In this document: positions 7,258 to 11,876 of the stretch, piece after piece
How the letters are laid out: each line of letters opens with the position of its first letter
How positions within the stretch are numbered: position 1 is the first letter of the stretch
Assembly: GCA_022424925.1 (NCBI GenBank)
Contig: JAKMGM010000111.1
Coordinates: 1-14,607 of the forward strand
Source of the DNA: Candidatus Poseidoniaceae archaeon
GTDB taxonomy: Archaea; Thermoplasmatota; Poseidoniia; Poseidoniales; Poseidoniaceae
Direction: 5' to 3'
DNA length: 14,607 nt
Program-made: the position numbers and the translations under genes
Notes under the pieces: model-generated
What the model was told of the DNA's origin: nothing
Seen by the model: the letters and a program-made list of their open reading frames with translations, nothing else
Databases searched by the model: none

Positions 7258-8325
7258 TTGAAAGCCGGAGCACTTTGGGTAAATCGTTACGGCAAGGTGT
7301 ACAGAGTGTCAGAAGAAATTGATTGGGATAGCCTCACGTTTTCACTTACCCCAACCGATACGATGTACCTTACAGAAACAACCGCAGACGCACCGTGGAT
7401 GCCCGGTTCACTGCGACCATACGGCGCAATACCCATGTCGCCAGCAGCAGGTGTACTCAATTATGGACAAGGTTTGTTCGAAGGCATGAAAGCGTTTCGA
7501 ACCTCTAAAAACAGAGTCGTGTTCTTTCGACCAGAAGAGAACGCTCGAAGGATGCAACGCGGTGCAGACCGATTGAAAATCCCACCCGTGCCGGAGTCTC
7601 TTTTCATCGATGCAGTGGAACAATGCGTTCAAGCCAACATCAAGTGGGTTCCACCTACCGGAAAAGGTGCATTGTATGTCCGCCCACTCCTCATGGGTTC
7701 AGGTCCAATCCTCGGCGTTGCACCTGCCCCTTCATACACCTACCTTGTCTATGTCACACCTGTTGGGCCATACTTCAAAGGTGGCGTTTCTGCTATTGAT
7801 TTGCTGATTTCTGAAGAATACCATCGCGCCGCCCCAGGCGGCTCAGGTGGGGTGAAGGCAATAGGAAATTATGCGCCAGGCATGATGCCGAGCAAAAAAG
7901 CAAAGGCCGCTGGATTTGCAGAAGTGATCTACTTGGATGCTGAAACACACAACTACATCGAAGAAGTAGGGGCTGCAAATTTCTTCTGCGTGAAGGACAA
8001 GACGTTGTACACGCCCGAGTTAACAGGTACTATTCTACCCGGTATTACTCGCCAATCAATCATTGAACTGGCACGACACAACGGCTACCAGGTTGTTGAA
8101 ACCAAAGTCTCTGCTGAATTCGCTATGGCGGCTGATGAAGCGTTTTGTTGCGGAACTGCCGCTGTCATTTCTCCAATCGGTTCAATCACCAAAGGCGACC
8201 AGAAAGCAGTCTACGGTGGGGGTAAGCCTGGACCCATCACCAATCAATTGTACAACCATTTGGTCGGCATTCAAAACGAAACCGAGGATGACCTCTTCGG
8301 ATGGCTGCATGAAATCCCGCAATAA
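7258..8325 (+). CDS. ilvE: Branched-chain amino acid aminotransferase (class IV, PLP)
   Basis: Transfers the amino group between Leu, Ile or Val and 2-oxoglutarate, the last step of branched-chain amino acid synthesis and first of their breakdown. It is 355 residues. Visible family blocks are DWDSLTFSLTPTD, RYG-like PYGAIPMSPAAGVLNYGQ, FRPEENARRM and YVRPLLMGSG. Also visible are GGVKAIGNYA with the PLP-binding Lys200, IEEVGAANFF (Glu235/236 near the PLP ring nitrogen), LPGITRQSI, and CGTAAVISPIGSI. These blocks match what I recall of the longer bacterial and plant-plastid BCAT type more than the roughly 290-305-residue IlvE common in archaea. It starts with TTG at 7258, supported by GAGAGGA. 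A small TA-rich word with GAGT/ACTC arms (7216-7227) might be promoter sequence. It ends directly against SRP19, tail to tail. Confidence 0.95.
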   Translation: MKAGALWVNRYGKVYRVSEEIDWDSLTFSLTPTDTMYLTETTADAPWMPGSLRPYGAIPMSPAAGVLNYGQGLFEGMKAFRTSKNRVVFFRPEENARRMQRGADRLKIPPVPESLFIDAVEQCVQANIKWVPPTGKGALYVRPLLMGSGPILGVAPAPSYTYLVYVTPVGPYFKGGVSAIDLLISEEYHRAAPGGSGGVKAIGNYAPGMMPSKKAKAAGFAEVIYLDAETHNYIEEVGAANFFCVKDKTLYTPELTGTILPGITRQSIIELARHNGYQVVETKVSAEFAMAADEAFCCGTAAVISPIGSITKGDQKAVYGGGKPGPITNQLYNHLVGIQNETEDDLFGWLHEIPQ

Positions 8326-8790
8326 TCACCGTTTTTTGAACGAAGAGCGTTTCTTGAAACTCGGTTTCGCTGAACCTGATGCATCTCCAGAGCGTTTGCG
8401 TTGAGAGCGAGCTCTGCGGTCACCGGTTTGAGGTCCTTTGGCGATTCTATCGGCTGTTGCTTCCTTTTGGTCGCGTTGCATTTGACGCCACTCAGCGCCG
8501 ATGAGTTGAAGCAATTCTTCTTTTGATTGCGCACCCACGGATTGCTTTGAACCACCTCGGGAAACCCACATTCGGCCCTCCTTCATGTGGGGCCGTGAGG
8601 GATGTGATGTGCCCTCTTCTCGCTTGATTTTCTTCAACCCAAGTTTTCGAGCAGCGAGAAACAAGCCCTCCAAATCTGGTTTGATTACCGAGGAATCCTT
8701 TGGAACACGCCGACCGCTACGTCGAGATAGCCGAGTATCAAAATAGCCTGGCCAGACGCAGATACGGTCAGGATTGTGGTCCATATTCAT
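8326..8790 (-). CDS. srp19: Signal recognition particle protein SRP19
   Basis: Binds helices 6 and 8 of SRP RNA and prepares it for SRP54, so it acts in co-translational membrane targeting. It is 154 residues. The family opening is clear: ICVWPGYFDTRLSRRSGRRVPK at residues 10-31, followed by LFLAARKLGLKKI and a basic strand region ending GRMWVSRGG. Residues about 110-154 are a low-complexity Lys/Arg/Ser tail (ends SSFKKRSSFKKR-like repeats), longer than in many archaeal SRP19 proteins. The ATG at 8790 is used here; a second ATG at 8784 has GGTGA at better spacing and may be the true start, losing two residues. It lies 50 nt downstream of eS8 and is probably co-transcribed with it. Its stop abuts the ilvE stop with no bases between. 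Confidence 0.93.
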   Translation of the reverse strand: MNMDHNPDRICVWPGYFDTRLSRRSGRRVPKDSSVIKPDLEGLFLAARKLGLKKIKREEGTSHPSRPHMKEGRMWVSRGGSKQSVGAQSKEELLQLIGAEWRQMQRDQKEATADRIAKGPQTGDRRARSQRKRSGDASGSAKPSFKKRSSFKKR

Positions 8791-8840
8791 TCACCATTTG
8801 CACCGTAGAGCGCGAACGACTTGAATCCTGCGGAGAAGAC

Positions 8841-9221
8841 TCAATCAAGAAGAATGCCGTTGATGACACCGTCTTTACCTGGGCGAGAAGTGATTCGAAC
8901 TCGACCTTGGTCAGTCTCAATGACTGCGCCTTTGACGAGGATGTTTCGTCGGACATAGTTTGGATCCGATTCGTTTTCAATAACGTTGTGAATGGCTCCA
9001 ATCTTCGTAGTGCCCTTCTTTGGGTTGTTGATGGAGACACGGTTTTCGGACATAACTCGGACGAGAGTGTTTCCACCGGTTCGGCGGTAAATCTTGCGCT
9101 TTGGTTCTCCGACCAAAGCCATTTGCTTTTCAGAAGAAATTTCTGTAGAGCGCTTGCTGCGAGCCTGAACTTTGCGTCCGCCACTTGGTTTACGTCGTGA
9201 GATACCGTGCCATTGAGCCAT
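8841..9221 (-). CDS. rps8e: Small ribosomal subunit protein eS8
   Basis: 30S subunit protein found in archaea and eukaryotes only. It is 126 residues, the usual archaeal length. The N-terminus MAQWHGISRRKPSGG is diagnostic. It is followed by the conserved KRKIYRRTGGN block, then 'NPKKGTTKIGAIHNVIEN', 'DPNYVRRNILVKGAVIET' and the end 'RVRITSRPGKDGVINGILLD'. The ATG at 9219-9221 has AAGGTGG 7 nt upstream and a TATA box about 41 nt upstream. It precedes SRP19 by 50 nt on the same strand, pairing a ribosomal protein with a targeting factor. The FAH-family gene lies upstream after 54 nt but probably has a separate transcript, given the promoter between them. Confidence 0.97.
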   Translation of the reverse strand: MAQWHGISRRKPSGGRKVQARSKRSTEISSEKQMALVGEPKRKIYRRTGGNTLVRVMSENRVSINNPKKGTTKIGAIHNVIENESDPNYVRRNILVKGAVIETDQGRVRITSRPGKDGVINGILLD

Positions 9222-9228
9222 ATTGGTG

Positions 9229-9235
9229 CCACCTT
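9229..9235 (-). promoter_or_regulatory. Ribosome binding site of rps8e
   Basis: The minus strand reads AAGGTGG with a 7-nt spacer to the ATG at 9221. This is a good archaeal Shine-Dalgarno match. Confidence 0.6.
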
Positions 9236-9258
9236 GCAGGGCAAAGCCACCAACAGGG

Positions 9259-9266
9259 CATATAAG
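9259..9266 (-). promoter_or_regulatory. TATA box of the rps8e-srp19 transcript
   Basis: The minus strand reads CTTATATG in the 54-nt gap between the FAH gene and rps8e. A start about 25 nt downstream would lie near 9237 and give a leader of about 15 nt that still contains AAGGTGG. Position and sequence both fit an archaeal promoter. Confidence 0.5.
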
Positions 9267-9275
9267 AAATCAACC

Positions 9276-9899
9276 CTACTCGCACTGTGTCTCAATCGAG
9301 GAGAAAATGCTACCATCTTGCGATTCAAGTGTTGCTTTGAGGCGGTCTTTCGGATACAATCGACCCACGCCTGCTGGCGTTCCAGTGAACAAATAATCAC
9401 CCGCTTGGACTGGCGCCCAGGTGAGCAATTCTTCCATTTGAAGCGAAGGGGGAATGGTCATCTCAGACAGCGAAGCACTTTGGACCAAAACATCGTTGAC
9501 CCAAAGATTCAGTTTGAAACCGACTTCCGAATCGATGAGTGAAGAAAACGAGCCGTTCCATTCGACAAAACCACCAACATACGCACTTGCTCGGAAGCAT
9601 TTTCCTTTCGTCCAAGGTAATTGTTCTGAACGTAGGGAAGCTTGTGTGAGGCGGTCAGTTAAGTCCAAACCAACCGCAATGGCCTCGGGTTGTGCATGCT
9701 GGTTCAGACGCACAACACACTCGACTTCATGATGGACTTCACCGGGATGTTGCGAGACTTGGATGGCGCCGTGCCGTTGAATGCAGTTGTTTGGTTTAAC
9801 AAAAAACACTGGTGTTTCGGGCTGTTCATTCCCTAATTCAGCAGCGTGCTTGGCAAAAGTTCGAATCGTACACCAAAGGGCCATGGTTGTCCGAATCAC
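9276..9899 (-). CDS. Fumarylacetoacetate hydrolase (FAH) family protein
   Basis: Probably a cytosolic metal-dependent C-C bond hydrolase or decarboxylase acting on acylpyruvates, oxaloacetate or a related 2-oxo acid; the substrate cannot be told from sequence. It is 207 residues, the length of the compact FAHD1-like forms. Visible family blocks are PVFFVKPNNCI, GEVHHEVECV (metal-binding Glu58 and Glu60), GLDLTDR (Asp79, third metal ligand), PWTKGKCF (active-site Lys) and FTGTPAGVG near the C-terminus. The Arg-Asp of the usual T-x-R-D-x-Q motif is changed (TDRLTQ). The start is uncertain. The GTG at 9899 has AAGGAG with only a 2-nt spacer; the ATG at 9884 gives MALWCTIRTF and has the same site 17 nt away. 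It is divergent from the PUA gene. Confidence 0.9.
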   Translation of the reverse strand: MIRTTMALWCTIRTFAKHAAELGNEQPETPVFFVKPNNCIQRHGAIQVSQHPGEVHHEVECVVRLNQHAQPEAIAVGLDLTDRLTQASLRSEQLPWTKGKCFRASAYVGGFVEWNGSFSSLIDSEVGFKLNLWVNDVLVQSASLSEMTIPPSLQMEELLTWAPVQAGDYLFTGTPAGVGRLYPKDRLKATLESQDGSIFSSIETQCE

Positions 9900-9960
9900 A
9901 TCTCCTTCATCAAATCAGGGTTAAGCCAACCGTCAAGAAGATGATTCACCTGTGCGGCGT

Positions 9961-10470
9961 ATGAGCCGCGAATTGAGCATGAGAAAGAGAAGGCCGGTTC
10001 GTCGCAAGAAAATCGCACCTTTGCTCGAAGATTTAGAGGAAGCGCTTGCTGTTGATTTGAACGTTGATGGAGCCTTTCTTGAGATGGCGGAATTTGGGTC
10101 ATGGACAATGGTATTGGTTGATAAAATCGCCAAGGCAATTGAAGTGCAAAACGAAGACCAAGAGCGATTCGTTTTCTTAACATTACGAGGTTTTCTAGAA
10201 CATGATGATGCAGCAAAGTGGGTCGAAGTCGACCATGGCGCAATTCCTTTCCTCATGAAGGGGGCGGATTGCATGATTGCGGGGGTGCATGGCGCTGACC
10301 CAACTGTCGAGACGGGTGACTTGGTATGGATACGCGACATGAAACATAAACGCCCACTTGCCATAGGGTGGGCGACAATGAATGCAGATGAACTGGTGAG
10401 CGGTTCGAAAGGCAAGGGCATCAAAACGATACATTGGGTCGGCGATGAACTTTGGGACATGGAACTGTAA
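9961..10470 (+). CDS. MCT-1/Tma20-like RNA-binding protein with PUA domain
   Basis: Probably a ribosome- or RNA-associated translation factor, the archaeal relative of eukaryotic MCT-1 (MCTS1)/Tma20. From the ATG at 9961 it has 169 residues. The N-terminus is very basic (Arg/Lys run about residues 7-17). A pre-PUA domain covers about 20-85, and a PUA domain about 86-166 contains VEVDHGAIPFLMKGADCM, a Gly-Asp-Leu-Val strand and RPLAIGWATM. It ends 'KGKGIKTIHWVGDELWDM', closely matching the end of MCT-1 as I recall it. A GTG at 9952 would add three residues and an ATG at 9979 would remove six; no start has a strong ribosome-binding site. Divergent from the FAH gene with a gap of about 60 nt and 51 nt before the next gene. 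Confidence 0.88.
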   Translation: MSRELSMRKRRPVRRKKIAPLLEDLEEALAVDLNVDGAFLEMAEFGSWTMVLVDKIAKAIEVQNEDQERFVFLTLRGFLEHDDAAKWVEVDHGAIPFLMKGADCMIAGVHGADPTVETGDLVWIRDMKHKRPLAIGWATMNADELVSGSKGKGIKTIHWVGDELWDMEL

Positions 10471-10492
10471 GCATGGGACAACTCACCCCAAG

Positions 10493-10501
10493 CATATATA
10501 C
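10493..10501 (+). promoter_or_regulatory. TATA box of the small secreted protein gene
   Basis: CATATATAC is centred about 25 nt before the ATG at 10522. In archaea transcription starts about 25 nt past the TATA centre, so the mRNA would begin at or next to the ATG and be leaderless. No Shine-Dalgarno sequence precedes this ATG, which agrees. Confidence 0.6.
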
Positions 10502-10521
10502 GATATTGATAATGGACATCC

Positions 10522-11091
10522 ATGCGAATCAAAGTCCTGCTCGCTCTGTTCATGGTTTCTGTTCTAATACCACTCCCGGTTCTGGGCAGTGAAGTAACTG
10601 CAGGCGAAGATGTGAATCCAGCTGAAGGTGAAGTGCCATTCACCGTTGTCGAACGAACGACGCCTTCAATTGACAAGCAACTTTGGAGTCTCGCTATCGA
10701 AATGAATCAGGAAGAATACGACAATGGTACAACATTTGAGATGACCACGCAAATCTGTACCAATGATGGCGTTTGTGACCCGCCCGTTCTCAAAGAAGCG
10801 AAAGTGTCTGAGCGAACCTACGCCATTTCCCTCTCCCCACCGTCGGACCACACGTACGTCAACTGGAGAGTTAAGGCGGTTTACAGCGATGACAACTCCA
10901 CAAATTTCCCACAAGGAGATTGGTACAAGACATGGTCTTCATGCCACTATGTACAGGACACAGGATGGGGCGGAGACGATTACACATCTGACGGATGTGC
11001 CACAGACTCTGAAGAAACACTTCCTGGATTTGCTGCAGTTGTTACGCTGACGAGTATTTCCATGGCAGTTGCCTTCACTCGTCGTGATTAA
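10522..11091 (+). CDS. Small secreted protein with PGF-CTERM-like C-terminal anchor
   Basis: Function unknown. It is 189 residues. Residues 1-22 form a signal peptide with a basic start, hydrophobic core and a Leu-Gly-Ser junction. The mature part is acidic and rich in Thr, Ser and Tyr, has Cys at 79, 85, 141 and 159 that could form two disulfides, and has strand-like repeats (ERTYAISLSPP, YVNWRVKAVYSDD) suggesting an Ig-like beta fold. Residues 168-189, beginning PGFAAVV, form a Pro-Gly-Phe, hydrophobic segment, Arg-Arg tail. In archaea such tails are processed by archaeosortase A, with replacement by a lipid anchor. A TATA box suggests leaderless expression. The last 17 nt overlap the end of the opposite-strand gene. 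Confidence 0.85.
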   Translation: MRIKVLLALFMVSVLIPLPVLGSEVTAGEDVNPAEGEVPFTVVERTTPSIDKQLWSLAIEMNQEEYDNGTTFEMTTQICTNDGVCDPPVLKEAKVSERTYAISLSPPSDHTYVNWRVKAVYSDDNSTNFPQGDWYKTWSSCHYVQDTGWGGDDYTSDGCATDSEETLPGFAAVVTLTSISMAVAFTRRD

Positions 11092-11488
11092 GGTATTCAA
11101 CCAGACGCTCTATGAAGCGCCGTTGATCTAGACCCCAATCGGTCATGTTGACAGAGCACGTGCTGCGATTCTTCGCTAACTTGCCACTCACGAATCCCGG
11201 TTGTAACAGGTCACTGGCGACAAGCGGTAAATTCGCACCTTTGAACGATACAAGACAACCGTTCTCTTTGAAAGTAGCTTTCCCAAAGCCAAAGTGCAAT
11301 GTATCTTTTTTCCGATTTAAGCGCACAGCGACTCCGCCTGCTTTCAAGAACCGCTGTAACGCGGAGAAGATAGCCCCTCCATCACCGTCGGAGGAAGCGT
11401 CACCGTATGCGGAGAGAAAGTCCAGTTCTGTCGCATTTTGCTCCATGAGGTGGTCTAAATCCCGACGTTTCGTAGGTTGACCGGACAT
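11075..11488 (-). CDS. Hypothetical protein, 137 residues, no recognised family
   Basis: I do not recognise this protein. From the ATG at 11486-11488 it has 137 residues: an acidic helical N-terminal part (RDLDHLMEQNATELDFLSAYGD), then mixed alpha/beta sequence with short strands (GGVAVRLNRKKDTLHFGFG, CLVSFKGANLPLV) and a C-terminal helix (RRFIERLVEYLNH). It has no signal peptide or membrane segment, so is probably cytosolic. The frame stays open upstream to a GTG at 11569, but those 27 residues look like read-through. A weak TATA-like AATACAAA lies 30-40 nt before the ATG. Its stop lies inside the end of the secreted-protein gene. Amino acid composition is normal, which supports a real gene, but only moderately. 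Confidence 0.68.
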   Translation of the reverse strand: MSGQPTKRRDLDHLMEQNATELDFLSAYGDASSDGDGGAIFSALQRFLKAGGVAVRLNRKKDTLHFGFGKATFKENGCLVSFKGANLPLVASDLLQPGFVSGKLAKNRSTCSVNMTDWGLDQRRFIERLVEYLNHDE

Positions 11489-11580
11489 GATGCTCAAACG
11501 TGTTAAGCGAATGATGTTCTTTGTATTGCCGGCTCTGATGGAGTTTACGAGAGCAGATGAAACATACACTTCACCAAATG

Positions 11581-11797
11581 TGCTTCAGGAATGACTTCAT
11601 TGAGACCATCATCAGCATTCACAGCATACGGATGTCATAGGTGATCCTTGTATTCTGAAGCATCAGTACTCGTCGATATTCATCGAGTATTGTCTGTCAT
11701 TCGAAAGGCAGGTAACAGCGGGAGGATTCTCTCGAGCGGAGCGAGTAGTGTTGCACGCGTCGCATCCACTCGAGAGAGGTTCGCTGAACGCTGTTAC
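11581..11797. other. Gene-free stretch with four consecutive inverted repeats; possible structured RNA
   Basis: The gap from 11489 to 11876 carries no convincing gene. Four stems lie almost end to end. TGCTTCAG (11581-11588) pairs with CTGAAGCA (11655-11662). TACTCG (11667-11672) pairs with CGAGTA (11684-11689). CTGTC (11694-11698) pairs with GGCAG (11707-11711, one G-U pair). GTAACAGCG (11712-11720) pairs with CGCTGTTAC (11789-11797), with an inner helix CTCTCGAG (11729-11736)/CTCGAGAG (11769-11776). The last one is an 86-nt hairpin. No tRNA, 5S, SRP or RNase P signature is visible. It could be a small RNA on either strand, or terminator and spacer sequence behind the FAS1 gene. The pairing is read directly; the function is inference. 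Confidence 0.4.
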
Positions 11798-11876
11798 AGG
11801 TTCTATCTCCGTCGTCATCAATACCTAGCCTTCTATGGCACATGTCGATGAGGACTGAGGGTCTCACGAAGGAGGT

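Noticed and set aside
8768..9400. Open frame of 210 residues on the minus strand
   Set aside because: It overlaps all of eS8 in another frame and runs into the FAH gene. Both overlapped genes are clearly real, and the translation is Ser/Arg-rich without a pattern.
9941..9964. Seven-codon upstream frame (MIHLCGV) whose stop overlaps the PUA gene ATG
   Set aside because: An ATGA overlap can signal coupling, but the frame is too short to tell from chance and has no strong ribosome-binding site.
9933..10676. Open frame of 247 residues on the minus strand opposite the PUA gene
   Set aside because: The plus strand encodes a well-matched MCT-1/PUA protein and then a signal peptide; the antisense translation is Ser/Thr-rich low-quality sequence.
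11489..11569. N-terminal extension of the 137-residue hypothetical protein to the GTG at 11569
   Set aside because: The 27 extra residues show no domain-like pattern, the GTG has no ribosome-binding site, and the ATG at 11488 gives a more natural start.
11585..11614. Box C (TGATGA) and box D (CTGA) on the minus strand
   Set aside because: Only one C/D pair is present, 20 nt apart, without D' and C' boxes; too short for an archaeal C/D guide RNA.
11570..11876. tRNA, 5S rRNA, SRP RNA or RNase P RNA in the gene-free stretch
   Set aside because: No TTCGA-type T loop with a 7-bp acceptor stem, no 5S core, no SRP helix 8 signature, and no RNase P conserved blocks on either strand.
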